A stretch of 64,000 nucleotides of DNA from Riemerella columbina (GTDB lineage: Bacteria; Bacteroidota; Bacteroidia; Flavobacteriales; Weeksellaceae), in the NCBI RefSeq assembly GCF_030517065.1, contig NZ_CP103950.1, positions 744,001 through 808,000 on the forward strand, given 5' to 3'. Below, piece after piece: positions 51,651 through 60,914 of this stretch. Position 1 is the first letter of the stretch, and the number at the start of each line of letters is the position of its first letter. The notes under the pieces were generated by a model. It worked only from the letters and a program-made list of their open reading frames with translations. It was not told the DNA's origin and did not search any database. Both the position numbers and the translations under genes were made by a program.

Positions 51651-51662
51651 TTCAATGATAAG

Positions 51663-52697
51663 ATGCGCTGGCTAAAAATAAGTCTCATAATCGGCATTTT
51701 TCTTGCGGTATGTTATGCTATTTCTATGCTTTTTGTAGATGAAAGCAAATCGTTCAGAATAGAGAGAACTATAGATTATCCTTTGGAAAAAGTCTATCCA
51801 CAGTTCAATAATTTTCAAAATATGACGCGTTGGAATGCCTATTTTGTAGAAAATCCACAGCTTAAATTTGAATATTTTATCCCTTACGAAGGTCAAGGCG
51901 CTTCTATGAATTTTGTGGAGGCTAAGCGGGGCATCGGGATGGTTTTCCTAAGGTATGAGAATCCTAACCAAACTTTAAAATACGAGTTTTTTAATCCTGA
52001 TTCTAATATTCCACTAAAAATTGATGTCAAGCTCCTACCCAAAGGCAATGCCACAGAGGTTATCTGGCTGGTGAATACCCCAAAAATGCCATTGCTGAAA
52101 CGCTATGTTAATCTGTTCTCGGCAGATAATTTTGAAGATTTGGTGGATAAGAGTATGGAAAATTTAAAAAATCTACTCAATAATAAGGTGGATAGAGCCG
52201 AAATTAATGCCAAAATAAAATACGATAGCCTAATGGTGGAGCAACAAGAACCAGCCGTTTTAGTGGGCATCAACTCTACGGCGCAGAACAAATCTAAATC
52301 CCAGTTGTTTAAAAACATTGTTAAAAATCATCATAAACTCCTTAATTACATCAATAATGATTTAGGAAAAAGAGAAGATGAGTTTGGAATTCCAGTGCTT
52401 ATTACGCCTGCCAAAAGCTTTAATAATAAAGAAGTGAGCTATTTTTATGGCGTGCCGCTTTCTAAACGGGAGGAAATTACCGACAATAATTTTACCTACC
52501 AGCAGCTGCCAGCCTCTCAACTTTATGTGATGTATTACAAGGGCAATTATGAAGGGCGTGTGCAGAGCATCAACAAACTTCTGAAGAAAGCCACCGCAGA
52601 TAGCCTGAAAACAGGGCTTTTACAAGAAACTTTTATAGAACCGCCGCAGGAAAATGCCCCAGTTTTGTTGAAGTTGGCACTCCCAGTATCGCACTAA
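51663..52697 (+). CDS. SRPBCC-domain membrane-anchored protein with GyrI-like C-terminus
   Basis: An N-terminal hydrophobic segment (LKISLIIGIFLAVCYAISML) anchors or exports the protein. A polyketide-cyclase/SRPBCC domain follows (residues about 30-160: FRIERTIDYPLEKVYPQFNNFQNMTRWNAYF). The C-terminal third looks like a GyrI-like effector-binding fold (SYFYGVPLSKREEI, then YYKGNYEGRVQSINKLLKK). Together these are known as a recurrent flavobacterial layout, but the ligand is unknown. The protein probably binds a small hydrophobic molecule outside the cytoplasm; this is inference. Confidence 0.7.
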   Translation: MRWLKISLIIGIFLAVCYAISMLFVDESKSFRIERTIDYPLEKVYPQFNNFQNMTRWNAYFVENPQLKFEYFIPYEGQGASMNFVEAKRGIGMVFLRYENPNQTLKYEFFNPDSNIPLKIDVKLLPKGNATEVIWLVNTPKMPLLKRYVNLFSADNFEDLVDKSMENLKNLLNNKVDRAEINAKIKYDSLMVEQQEPAVLVGINSTAQNKSKSQLFKNIVKNHHKLLNYINNDLGKREDEFGIPVLITPAKSFNNKEVSYFYGVPLSKREEITDNNFTYQQLPASQLYVMYYKGNYEGRVQSINKLLKKATADSLKTGLLQETFIEPPQENAPVLLKLALPVSH

Positions 52698-52752
52698 TTT
52701 TAAGGAAATTTAAAAATGAAAACTAAGGTTTTATAGAATAAAAATTTTTTAA

Positions 52753-52760
52753 TACATTTG
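52753..52760 (+). promoter_or_regulatory. -7 promoter element of the sucA-sucB operon
   Basis: TACATTTG matches TAnnTTTG, 45 bases before the sucA ATG. Confidence 0.65.
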
Positions 52761-52805
52761 TGGCAATATATAACACAATCAATTTTAAACAGATAATCTG
52801 TCGTA

Positions 52806-55601
52806 ATGGATAAATTTTCATTTCTTAATGCTGCCCATACTCACTTGATCGATAGTATGTACCAGCAATATTTAAAATACCCAGATAGCTTAGAGCCTTC
52901 TTGGAAGGCTTTTTTTCAAGGGTATGACTTCGCTTTGGAGAACTTTGGGGAGGAGGATTCTTTTGTAGAAGCCGTTAACCAGAACCCTAATGTATCAGCC
53001 GTTCAGGCCATCCCAGATGATATCAGCAAAGAGTTTAAAGTCGTTAATTTAATAGAAGCGTACAGAACCCGAGGACATCTTTTCACCAAAACCAATCCAG
53101 TAAGGGAAAGAAGAACCTATGAACCTACGCTGGATATAGAGAATTTTGGACTCTCTAAGGCAGATTTAGACACCAAATTTAACTCTGCCACCCAAACAGG
53201 AATGCCTGCCGCTGCAACGCTTGCAGATATTATTAAGCATCTACAGCGCATTTATTGCGATTCTATTGGGGTAGAATATATGCACATCAGAAACATTGCG
53301 GAAAGAGATTTTATCCGAAATTGGATTTCTCAAAACGAAAACCATCCACAGCTTTCCTCTGATGAAAAAGTGGAGATTTTATCCAAACTCAACCAAGCTG
53401 TCGCTTTTGAAAACTACCTGCACACCAAGTTTGTAGGGCAGAAGCGTTTCTCTTTAGAAGGCGGCGAGTCGCTTATTCCAGCTTTAGACCAACTGATCAG
53501 TAGAGCCTCTAAACACGGCGTAGACGAGGTGGTTTTAGGAATGGCACACCGTGGGCGTCTTAATGTGCTGACCAACATTTTCGGGAAATCTTACAAGCAG
53601 ATTTTCTCCGAGTTTGAAGGCAAAGAGTTTGAGGAAGATGTATTCTCTGGCGATGTAAAATACCACTTAGGATCTACCAAAAAAATAAAAACCGCTTCTG
53701 GCGAGGAGGTAATTATCAACCTAACGCCTAACCCATCGCATTTAGAAACGGTGGCGGCTTTAGTGGAAGGGATTACCAGAGCCAAAGTAGACCATACTTA
53801 CCATAATGACTTTAACAAAGTTTTACCGATTGTGATCCATGGAGATGCCGCTATTGCAGGGCAAGGTATCGTTTACGAAATAGCGCAGATGATGACCTTA
53901 GATGGCTATAAAACAGGTGGTACCGTTCATATTGTGGTGAACAACCAAGTCGGTTTTACCACCAATTATTTAGATGCAAGATCGTCCACATATTGTACCG
54001 ATATTGCCAAAGTAACGGATTCCCCAGTGATGCATGTGAACGATGATGATGTGGAAGCGGTGGTGCACGCCATTAGATTTGCTGCTGATTATCGCGCTGC
54101 TTTTGGAAAAGATGTGTACATTGACCTTTTAGGCTACAGAAAATACGGACACAACGAAGGCGATGAGCCGCGTTTTACCCAGCCTAAACTCTATAGCGCT
54201 ATAGCGAAACACCCTAATCCAAGGGAAATTTATAAAGAAACTCTCATCAAAGAAGGCATCGTTTCTAATGAGAAAATGAAAGCGATGGAGGTGGAGTTTA
54301 AAGCCTTACTTGATGAAAATTTTGATGCCTCTAAGGAGATTGCTAAAAACACTTTAGATGTCTTTATGAAAGAGGTTTGGACGAAATATTTAGACCCAAC
54401 CACCAGAAATAAAGTTTTAAATGCTATTGATACTCAGTTTGATACAGAAAAACTGAAAGCCTTAGCGGTACAAATATCATCATTACCAAAAGATAAAGCC
54501 TTTATTAGAAAAATCACCAGATTGTTTGACCAAAGGCTTAAGATGATTGATGAAAACAACTTAGACTGGGCTATGGCAGAGCTTTTAGCTTATGCAACAC
54601 TCCTCGCCGAGGGCTATAATGTGCGTATTTCGGGCGAAGATGTGGAGCGTGGGACATTCTCTCACCGCCACGCCGTGCTAAAAACCGAAGATGCTGAGGA
54701 GGAATATACGCCGCTCCAGCATATAGAAAATGGCGGACAGTTCCATATTTATAACTCGTTGCTTTCGGAATATGCCGTTTTAGGCTTTGATTATGGTTAT
54801 GCTATGGCATCGCCTGATACGCTGACCATCTGGGAGGCGCAATTTGGAGATTTCGTGAATGGCGCACAGATTATTGTAGACCAATATTTAGTAGCGGCAG
54901 AAGAGAAATGGAAAATCCAAAATGGCTTGGTGATGTTACTTCCTCACGGTTCCGAAGGGCAAGGGGCAGAGCACTCATCAGCGAGGTTGGAGCGCTTTTT
55001 AACCCTTTGTGCCAACAATAATATTTTCGTAGCGAATTGTACAGTACCTGCCAACTATTTCCATTTGTTGAGAAGACAGATGAAATTACCATTCAGAAAG
55101 CCATTGGTGGTGATGACGCCAAAATCTCTACTAAGACACCCGAAAGTGGTTTCTAAAATTGAAGATTTAGCCGAAGGAACCTTCCAACCCGTGATAGATG
55201 ATGCGAGCGCCGACCCTGCCAAAGTGGAAAGATTGGTGTTCTGTTCTGGAAAAATCTACTACGATTTATTGGCGAAAAAAGAAGAAATCAATGATGAAAA
55301 AGTGGCATTGGTAAGATTGGAGCAACTTTACCCATTAGATGAAACTAAAATCAACGAGATATTAGATAAATATAATCAGAGAAAAGATTTCATTTGGGCA
55401 CAAGAAGAGCCAGAGAATATGGGCGCTTGGAGCTATATCTTGAGAAATTTTAGAAATCAAGATGTTCAAGTGATTTCCCCAGTAGCAAGTGGTACACCAG
55501 CACCAGGTAGCCATAAGAAGTTTGAAATCAACCAAACGGCAGTCATCAACAAGGTATTTAATACCAATGATGAACCGACCAAAAGACCTGTAACCGCATA
55601 G
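52806..55601 (+). CDS. sucA: 2-oxoglutarate dehydrogenase E1 component
   Basis: The E1 subunit decarboxylates 2-oxoglutarate with thiamine diphosphate in the TCA cycle. The N-terminus (FLNAAHTHLIDSMYQQYLKYPDSLEPSWKAFF) is the E1o-specific extension. The ThDP-binding region is seen in LGMAHRGRLNVL, HGDAAIAGQG and NNQVGFTT. The transketolase-like pyrimidine domain follows (ERGTFSHRHAVL and GSEGQGAEHSSARLERFL). At 931 residues it is complete. A small secreted-protein gene and sucB follow on the same strand; the E3 subunit is not here. Confidence 0.97.
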   Translation: MDKFSFLNAAHTHLIDSMYQQYLKYPDSLEPSWKAFFQGYDFALENFGEEDSFVEAVNQNPNVSAVQAIPDDISKEFKVVNLIEAYRTRGHLFTKTNPVRERRTYEPTLDIENFGLSKADLDTKFNSATQTGMPAAATLADIIKHLQRIYCDSIGVEYMHIRNIAERDFIRNWISQNENHPQLSSDEKVEILSKLNQAVAFENYLHTKFVGQKRFSLEGGESLIPALDQLISRASKHGVDEVVLGMAHRGRLNVLTNIFGKSYKQIFSEFEGKEFEEDVFSGDVKYHLGSTKKIKTASGEEVIINLTPNPSHLETVAALVEGITRAKVDHTYHNDFNKVLPIVIHGDAAIAGQGIVYEIAQMMTLDGYKTGGTVHIVVNNQVGFTTNYLDARSSTYCTDIAKVTDSPVMHVNDDDVEAVVHAIRFAADYRAAFGKDVYIDLLGYRKYGHNEGDEPRFTQPKLYSAIAKHPNPREIYKETLIKEGIVSNEKMKAMEVEFKALLDENFDASKEIAKNTLDVFMKEVWTKYLDPTTRNKVLNAIDTQFDTEKLKALAVQISSLPKDKAFIRKITRLFDQRLKMIDENNLDWAMAELLAYATLLAEGYNVRISGEDVERGTFSHRHAVLKTEDAEEEYTPLQHIENGGQFHIYNSLLSEYAVLGFDYGYAMASPDTLTIWEAQFGDFVNGAQIIVDQYLVAAEEKWKIQNGLVMLLPHGSEGQGAEHSSARLERFLTLCANNNIFVANCTVPANYFHLLRRQMKLPFRKPLVVMTPKSLLRHPKVVSKIEDLAEGTFQPVIDDASADPAKVERLVFCSGKIYYDLLAKKEEINDEKVALVRLEQLYPLDETKINEILDKYNQRKDFIWAQEEPENMGAWSYILRNFRNQDVQVISPVASGTPAPGSHKKFEINQTAVINKVFNTNDEPTKRPVTA

Positions 55602-55608
55602 AGGAAAG

Positions 55609-56196
55609 ATGAAAAAGATAGTTTATTTCCTGCTTTTAATCTGTTGTTCTATGGCTTGCGCTCAGAATAAAAATGCTGAACTCATAAGCCAGTTTGAAAA
55701 CTATCATCAATTGTTGATAGAACAGAAGTATGCAGAAGCAATAGACCGTTATACCCCAGAGGCCATCCTCAGGATTTACCCTAAAAAACAATTGGTAGAG
55801 TCTATGGAAAAACTATTTAATAATAGAAAATTTAAAACGGTAATGCAGATCCCCATGGCAATCAACATCCAAGATTTTGATTTTGAAAAACAGGGTGATA
55901 AGTACCGTATCCTCAGCGCTAATCAAGGTTTAAATTTGGAGATTTTAGATGCTCAGATTATAAAAAATAAAGATGAAATTTTACCTTTTTTTGAAAGAAA
56001 ATTCGGTAAAGAAAATGTAAAATATGATGATACCCACCACCAAATCTTGGTTCAATCTAAGATAGAAGCCGTGGCATTATCACAAGATGGAGCCGCATGG
56101 AAGTTCTTACTGACCGACCAAGCCCCCGCTTCATTATTACAAAAAATACTTCCGAAAGAAGTATGGACTCATTTAAAAATAGTTAATAATAAATAA
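55609..56196 (+). CDS. Hypothetical exported protein between sucA and sucB
   Basis: I do not recognise a family. A signal peptide ends at MACAQ, with a possible lipobox (CSMAC) just before. The mature part is about 175 residues, helical at first ([31 protein letters not shown]) and then mixed. It recalls small NTF2-like or DUF3887-type periplasmic proteins, which is a guess. It starts 7 bases after sucA and ends 14 bases before sucB, so it is clearly within the operon. An exported protein inside the 2-oxoglutarate dehydrogenase operon is unexpected. No function is proposed. Confidence 0.7.
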   Translation: MKKIVYFLLLICCSMACAQNKNAELISQFENYHQLLIEQKYAEAIDRYTPEAILRIYPKKQLVESMEKLFNNRKFKTVMQIPMAINIQDFDFEKQGDKYRILSANQGLNLEILDAQIIKNKDEILPFFERKFGKENVKYDDTHHQILVQSKIEAVALSQDGAAWKFLLTDQAPASLLQKILPKEVWTHLKIVNNK

Positions 56197-56210
56197 AAAA
56201 CACCCTCAAT

Positions 56211-57443
56211 ATGTCAATATTAGAAATGAAAGTACCCTCACCAGGGGAATCTATTACAGAAGTAGAAATAGCCACTTGGCTTGTTCAAGATGGAGATTAT
56301 GTAGAAAAAGACCAACCTATTGCCGAAGTAGATTCGGATAAGGCGACCTTAGAACTTCCAGCTGAAGAGAGTGGTATCATTACCCTAAAAGCGGAAGAAG
56401 GCGATGTGGTAGAGGTAGGACAAGTGGTTTGCTTAATCGATATGAGTGCCGCTAAGCCAGAAGGCGGTGCTAAAACCGAAGAGACTCCAAAAGAAGAGAA
56501 AAAAGAAGAACCAAAAGTGGAAGCGCCAAAAACAGAAACTCCTGCAGCGGCGACTTATGCGACAGGAACGCCTTCGCCAGCGGCAAAGAAAATTTTAGAT
56601 GAAAAAGGCGTTAATCCTGCGCAGGTGCAAGGCAGCGGTAGAGATGGTAGAATTACCAAAGATGATGCTGAAAAAGCCAGCGTAGCGGCTATGGGCTCTG
56701 TTAATGATACCACAGGTTCCAGAGGTTCTAAAACCACAAAATTATCTTCACTGAGAAGAAAATTAGCCCAAAGATTGGTTTCTGTAAAAAATGAAACCGC
56801 TATGCTCACCACTTTTAACGAGGTGGATATGAGCGAAATCTTTAGAATTAGAAAACAATACAAAGAAGAATTTGCAGCGAAACACGGCGTGGGGCTTGGT
56901 TTTATGTCTTTCTTTACGAAAGCTGTTACCAGAGCGCTTCAGATGTATCCAGAGGTCAACTCTATGATAGATGGTAACCAAATGATCTCTTACGATTTCT
57001 GCGATATTTCTGTGGCGGTGTCAGGACCGAAAGGTTTAATGGTGCCAGTGCTTAGAAATGCAGAAACAATGTCTTTCCGTGGCGTAGAAGCCAAAATTAA
57101 AGAATTGGCAGACAAAGCGAGAAACGGAAAAATTACCGTAGACGAGATGACTGGCGGTACCTTTACCATTACCAATGGAGGGGTGTTTGGCTCTATGCTT
57201 TCTACACCAATTATCAACCCGCCGCAGTCGGCTATTTTGGGAATGCATAACATTATCCAGAGACCAGTGGCTGTAGATGGGCAAGTGGTAATCCGCCCGA
57301 TGATGTATGTGGCGCTATCTTACGACCATAGAATTATCGATGGTAGAGAGTCTGTAGGATTCTTGGTTGCTGTAAAAGAAGCGATTGACAATCCTGTAGA
57401 ATTCCTTTTAGGCGGAGATGAAAGAAGAGGTTTAGAACTCTAA
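56211..57443 (+). CDS. sucB: 2-oxoglutarate dehydrogenase E2 (dihydrolipoyl succinyltransferase)
   Basis: E2 transfers the succinyl group to CoA through a lipoyl arm. The lipoyl domain spans residues 1-78 with the modified lysine in [15 protein letters not shown]. An acidic, Lys/Pro-rich linker follows. The E3-binding domain ([20 protein letters not shown]) covers about residues 120-155. The catalytic domain ends with the active-site [20 protein letters not shown]. At 410 residues it is typical. A terminator follows the gene. Confidence 0.96.
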   Translation: MSILEMKVPSPGESITEVEIATWLVQDGDYVEKDQPIAEVDSDKATLELPAEESGIITLKAEEGDVVEVGQVVCLIDMSAAKPEGGAKTEETPKEEKKEEPKVEAPKTETPAAATYATGTPSPAAKKILDEKGVNPAQVQGSGRDGRITKDDAEKASVAAMGSVNDTTGSRGSKTTKLSSLRRKLAQRLVSVKNETAMLTTFNEVDMSEIFRIRKQYKEEFAAKHGVGLGFMSFFTKAVTRALQMYPEVNSMIDGNQMISYDFCDISVAVSGPKGLMVPVLRNAETMSFRGVEAKIKELADKARNGKITVDEMTGGTFTITNGGVFGSMLSTPIINPPQSAILGMHNIIQRPVAVDGQVVIRPMMYVALSYDHRIIDGRESVGFLVAVKEAIDNPVEFLLGGDERRGLEL

Positions 57444-57471
57444 TTATTCTGATAATCAATAGGATAAAAAT

Positions 57472-57502
57472 AAAACCTTGCTCGTTTAGAGCGAGGTTTT
57501 TT
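57472..57502 (+). terminator. Rho-independent terminator after sucB
   Basis: AAAACCTTGCTC (57472-57483) pairs with GAGCGAGGTTTT (57489-57500) with one G-T pair, followed by T residues. Confidence 0.88.
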
Positions 57503-57557
57503 ATTGGGGAAAAGTATTAGCTTTACCGCATCACTTTCTTCAGCTAAAAATGAGAAA

Positions 57558-57594
57558 AATAAAAACCTCCATTCTGTATAGAAATGGAGATTTT
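57558..57594 (-). terminator. Rho-independent terminator of the endonuclease gene (minus strand)
   Basis: On the minus strand AAAATCTCCATT (57594-57583) pairs with AATGGAGGTTTT (57573-57562) with one mismatched or G-T pair and is followed by a T-rich run. It faces the sucB terminator. Confidence 0.8.
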
Positions 57595-57615
57595 GTTATA
57601 AAGTTATTTTTCAAA

Positions 57616-58677
57616 TTATTCTACAATCAATTTAGTGGAATTTTGGTCGGCTTTCAAGATATAAACGCCTTTCGGTAAATTCACATGAATTTGCTCTGCT
57701 GATGGTTGGGAGAGCACTTTCTGACCGTTGACATTGAACACATCAATTTTAGAATAATCTTTCCAATTTTTGATGAAAATCATTCCATTTTTGGTAGGGT
57801 TAGGATAAACCAAAATTTGAGTTTTGCTTTCTACAGCCACTTCATCCGTTGGTAGTGATGATTTTCCCCAAATTTTTTCTACCCACTCAGGGTGGTCTAT
57901 ATAAGGGTTTCTGTTAAATTGAAATGCATAGATGGCATTATTTCTGTCAATCTCTCTTGGGCTTACAGGGTCGTTTTGATGCCATTTTAACAAAACTTGA
58001 AGCTCCCAATTGGTGATACCTCGTTTTTCGTAAGGATCCAAAATATCTCCACTTTTAAATTTAAGGGCAGGCATTTCTTTCTCATATCGGGTAACAAAAT
58101 AGAAAATCATTCTGGCAACATCGCCTTTAAATTCATCAATAGGCTCAAATACCGTTCCGCCAAATCCTGGAGTTTTATTTTTACCTAATTTAGAACCATT
58201 TTTAGAGGTCCAAGTTGCATTACCGACTTCTCCAAAAGGGAAATCTCCTCTTTTTGCGTTCACATAACCATCTGTAGGAACAATAAAATGAGGGTCGTTT
58301 CGCATTGGCGATTTTTTATTAAATAAACTCTGTGGAACAATATGCTCCCTGTTATAGCAATCGCTTTCCTTATTATAATTTCCACATTGTTTATCCCCTG
58401 GCTCATAAAAATAAGCATCTTTTCCTGCAGGATTTTCAGAATAAATGTCTAAAATGCTATTATCGTTCTCATAATAACGGTCAAGATCCGAAGTTTTATA
58501 AACCGTCCAGAGACCACCGTAACCTTTATCTCTATGTCCTTGCGTTATGATTTCGCTTAGTTTGGTTTTTAGATTAAAACCGCTAAGATTGTCAGTGCCC
58601 TCATAATAGCCATCGGGACCTTGTGCTAACGCCAAGGCTCCGAACATCAGCGCTAATAAATAATTGATTTTTTTCAT
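57616..58677 (-). CDS. Secreted endonuclease I family nuclease with T9SS sorting domain
   Basis: A signal peptide ends ...GALALAQ. The nuclease domain (about residues 30-270) belongs to the endonuclease I/Bsn group. It shows the His-metal motif DCYNREHIVPQSLF, TDGYVNAKRGDFPFGEV and GDVARMIFYFVTRYE. The last 75 residues form a type A type IX secretion signal: ILVYPNPTKNGMIFI, IDVFNVNGQKVL and LPKGVYILKAD near the end. The enzyme is therefore probably secreted through the Gld/Por machinery, part of which is encoded at 16566-21345. It likely degrades extracellular DNA or RNA for nutrients or biofilm turnover, which is inference. Confidence 0.9.
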   Translation of the reverse strand: MKKINYLLALMFGALALAQGPDGYYEGTDNLSGFNLKTKLSEIITQGHRDKGYGGLWTVYKTSDLDRYYENDNSILDIYSENPAGKDAYFYEPGDKQCGNYNKESDCYNREHIVPQSLFNKKSPMRNDPHFIVPTDGYVNAKRGDFPFGEVGNATWTSKNGSKLGKNKTPGFGGTVFEPIDEFKGDVARMIFYFVTRYEKEMPALKFKSGDILDPYEKRGITNWELQVLLKWHQNDPVSPREIDRNNAIYAFQFNRNPYIDHPEWVEKIWGKSSLPTDEVAVESKTQILVYPNPTKNGMIFIKNWKDYSKIDVFNVNGQKVLSQPSAEQIHVNLPKGVYILKADQNSTKLIVE

Positions 58678-58741
58678 CCGTGTTAATTTTTAAAGTTCAA
58701 AAGTTAAGATAAAGCACTTGTGGGCGCCTTATTTTGATAGA

Positions 58742-58749
58742 CAAAGATA
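58742..58749 (-). promoter_or_regulatory. Possible -7 element for the endonuclease gene (minus strand)
   Basis: On the minus strand this reads TATCTTTG (TAnnTTTG), about 65 bases before the ATG at 58677. No clear -33 box is seen. Confidence 0.45.
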
Positions 58750-58769
58750 AGACTTTCTCGATTAAAAAT

Positions 58770-59975
58770 TTAAAAATTAGAAAAATATTCTTTTTTCGTT
58801 TTGGAGAAAAAGTACGAAATACCACCACCGAAAATCAAGGCGGTTAGTGCTACAATGAGATAATTTTTAAGTTCTATTTTTACAGGAAATGGTAGAACTT
58901 CGCTGGCTTTAAAAATGCCTGTTTGCATTTGGATAAAACATATTAAACTCCCTATTATCAGCCCGAAAAGGACGCCAAACAGCACGATGAGCAAGCCTGT
59001 ATAGAAATAAATTTTCCTGATATTAGCCACCGTTAATCCTAAAGAAATCAGGGTTTTGGATTGCTCTTTTTTATCCAATTGTAAAATGATAATGGCACCT
59101 GCGAGATTAAAAGTAGTGATGAAAATAACCAAAGCAAAGATGAGATAAATCATCAATTTTTCCGTGTTAATCATCTTCCAGAAGGCGGCATTTTCTTCCT
59201 CTTTGGTGGTGATTTTGATTGCGCCTCCCAGTTTTTGCTCTAATTCATTTTTTACATCGTCGGGGTTGGCGTTGGGCACTAACTTGATCACAATCTGATA
59301 AGCGCTGTGTTTAGGCAGGTCCAAAAGTTCTTGGGCGAGCTCTATGGGGGCAATAATGTAATTGTTCAGTTGGTCTTTGCCGTTGAAAACGCCAGTAATA
59401 TAAACTTCTTTTTTATTAAAAATATCAGATTCTTTGGAAATGATGCCTTTGCCAGCCTTGGGCATAAATAATTGGGCATAATCTTGCGTAGAGCCTACAG
59501 GAATGGAAAGTCGGTTGTCTAATCCATTTTCTAAAACCACTTCGTTTTTAAATTCAAAAGAAGGATATTGACCGAAAAAAACACTGTTGTGAATAGGATT
59601 GACCATCGTATAGGCGGAATCTACGCCTCTTAAATAGGCAATTTCTCCTACATTATTATAATCTAAATAGGCTTTCTCTTCAATAGTTTTAGAGAAATGA
59701 GAAATTTCTTTTTGTTGAGCTAATGTTTGGGTGATTTTTTGGATATTAGGCAAAGTTTTGCCCTTTTTACTACTTAAAGTTAAATCGGCGTGTAGGTTTT
59801 CGATTAAACTTTGGTTCATCTCCTCTAACCCAGAAAAAACGGAAATAATGATGAACATGGCAGCAACCGCCACCATCATTGCCAATGCCGCCAAGCCCGT
59901 AATAAAGCTGACCGCTTGGCTGCCTTTTTTGGATAGGAGGTAGCGTTTTGCAATATGAAATGCCGTGGCGTTCAA
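58770..59975 (-). CDS. LolC/LolE-type ABC transporter permease
   Basis: This inner-membrane permease resembles the lipoprotein-release complex. One membrane helix near residues 22-46 (SFITGLAALAMMVAVAAMFI) is followed by a large periplasmic MacB-like domain. Three helices lie in the C-terminal half (LIFALVIFITTFNLAGAIII, YFYTGLLIVLFGVLFGLIIG and LKNYLIVALTALIFGGGISY). The motif AKRYLLSKKGSQAVSFITG at the N-terminus is typical of LolC/E. At 401 residues it is normal. It starts 6 bases after rbfA. The ATPase (lolD) is not adjacent. Confidence 0.86.
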   Translation of the reverse strand: MNATAFHIAKRYLLSKKGSQAVSFITGLAALAMMVAVAAMFIIISVFSGLEEMNQSLIENLHADLTLSSKKGKTLPNIQKITQTLAQQKEISHFSKTIEEKAYLDYNNVGEIAYLRGVDSAYTMVNPIHNSVFFGQYPSFEFKNEVVLENGLDNRLSIPVGSTQDYAQLFMPKAGKGIISKESDIFNKKEVYITGVFNGKDQLNNYIIAPIELAQELLDLPKHSAYQIVIKLVPNANPDDVKNELEQKLGGAIKITTKEEENAAFWKMINTEKLMIYLIFALVIFITTFNLAGAIIILQLDKKEQSKTLISLGLTVANIRKIYFYTGLLIVLFGVLFGLIIGSLICFIQMQTGIFKASEVLPFPVKIELKNYLIVALTALIFGGGISYFFSKTKKEYFSNF

Positions 59976-59981
59976 TGGAGG

Positions 59982-60341
59982 TTAGAGTTGAGGATTATCG
60001 CCTTCGCCTTTGAGTTCCTTTTCTATGCGCTCCACATCGTCTAAGGTGGTGTCCAGATAAAAATTAAGTTGCGGAATTACCCTAACTTGGTGCGCCATTT
60101 TCTTGCCGATAAAATTTCGGTATTGAGATTTATTGGCTTCTATCTCTTTCATAATCGGCGTTCTATACTCCTGTGGGAAGATGCTAAGGTAGATTTTTGC
60201 AATGCCTAAATCGGCGGTCACCTTCACATCAGAAACCGAAATGAGGAATTGTTTTTGGCTCTCTGCGGCTTGTTTTCTAAACAATTCAGAGAAGTCTTCT
60301 TGTATAATTTGGGCTATTTTTCGCTGTCTATTACTTTCCAT
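59982..60341 (-). CDS. rbfA: 30S ribosome-binding factor RbfA
   Basis: RbfA helps late 30S maturation and cold adaptation. The single KH-like fold shows SNRQRKIAQIIQEDFSELFRK at the start, SVSDVKVTADLGIAKIYLSIF in the middle and VRVIPQLNFYLDTTLDDVERIEK near the end. The frame opens at 60440, but the extra 33 residues are hydrophobic and unlike the family, so ATG 60341 is used (119 residues). It is followed 6 bases later by the LolC/E-type permease, an order often seen in flavobacteria. Confidence 0.93.
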   Translation of the reverse strand: MESNRQRKIAQIIQEDFSELFRKQAAESQKQFLISVSDVKVTADLGIAKIYLSIFPQEYRTPIMKEIEANKSQYRNFIGKKMAHQVRVIPQLNFYLDTTLDDVERIEKELKGEGDNPQL

Positions 60342-60349
60342 AACTGATG

Positions 60350-60357
60350 CAAATTTA
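60350..60357 (-). promoter_or_regulatory. -7 promoter element for rbfA (minus strand)
   Basis: On the minus strand this reads TAAATTTG (TAnnTTTG), 8 bases before the ATG at 60341. It lies back to back with a plus-strand -7 element. Confidence 0.6.
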
Positions 60358-60358
60358 G

Positions 60359-60366
60359 TATTTTTG
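60359..60366 (+). promoter_or_regulatory. -7 promoter element for mce
   Basis: TATTTTTG matches TAnnTTTG and points toward the epimerase gene, giving a leader of roughly 80 bases. It is 1 base away from the opposing rbfA element. Confidence 0.5.
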
Positions 60367-60451
60367 TATGAAAAAATCATCATCATTTTTATAATCATTG
60401 TGTTTTGCGATGAAATAAGAGTAGCATTGATGAGGATCAAAAGTAAAAATT

Positions 60452-60847
60452 ATGAAAATAGAGCATTTAGGTATCGCGGTGAAATCTCTTGCTGCATCAG
60501 ATAATATTTTTAAGAAGTTATTAGGAAAACCTCACGATAAACACGAATCCGTGGCTGAAGAAGGGGTTACGACTTCTTTTTATCAATTAGGAGACACAAA
60601 AATAGAATTATTAGAAGCAACGAATTCCGAAAGTCCTATTTCAAAATTTATAGAAAAAAGAGGCGAGGGCATTCATCATATAGCCTTAGGGGTGGAGGAT
60701 ATTGAAGCGGAAATCCAAAGGTTGAAAGGCGAGGGCTTTGAGTTTATTTCCGAAGTACCGAAACAAGGTGCTGATAATAAATGGATTGTGTTTCTACATC
60801 CTAAATCGACCAATGGTATTTTGGTGGAGCTGTGCCAAGAAAGGTGA
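60452..60847 (+). CDS. mce: Methylmalonyl-CoA epimerase
   Basis: This enzyme interconverts the two stereoisomers of methylmalonyl-CoA, linking propionyl-CoA and succinyl-CoA metabolism. It is a vicinal-oxygen-chelate (VOC) protein with two repeats. Metal ligands are likely H5 (MKIEHLGIAV), a Gln or Glu in the middle (KIELLEAT), a His in GIHHIALGV and the C-terminal Glu in ILVELCQE. At 131 residues it is typical. Methylmalonyl-CoA mutase genes are not in the window. Confidence 0.92.
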   Translation: MKIEHLGIAVKSLAASDNIFKKLLGKPHDKHESVAEEGVTTSFYQLGDTKIELLEATNSESPISKFIEKRGEGIHHIALGVEDIEAEIQRLKGEGFEFISEVPKQGADNKWIVFLHPKSTNGILVELCQER

Positions 60848-60853
60848 AAAAAA

Positions 60854-60884
60854 TTTGGTAGGTCAAAAAAAAGTCTTATTTTTG
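60854..60884 (+). promoter_or_regulatory. Promoter of the CAU tRNA
   Basis: TTTG (60854-60857), 19 bases, then TATTTTTG (60877-60884) match the consensus, 30 bases before the tRNA. Confidence 0.8.
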
Positions 60885-60914
60885 CAATCACAAAATTTAA
60901 CCACTGAATTTTGA

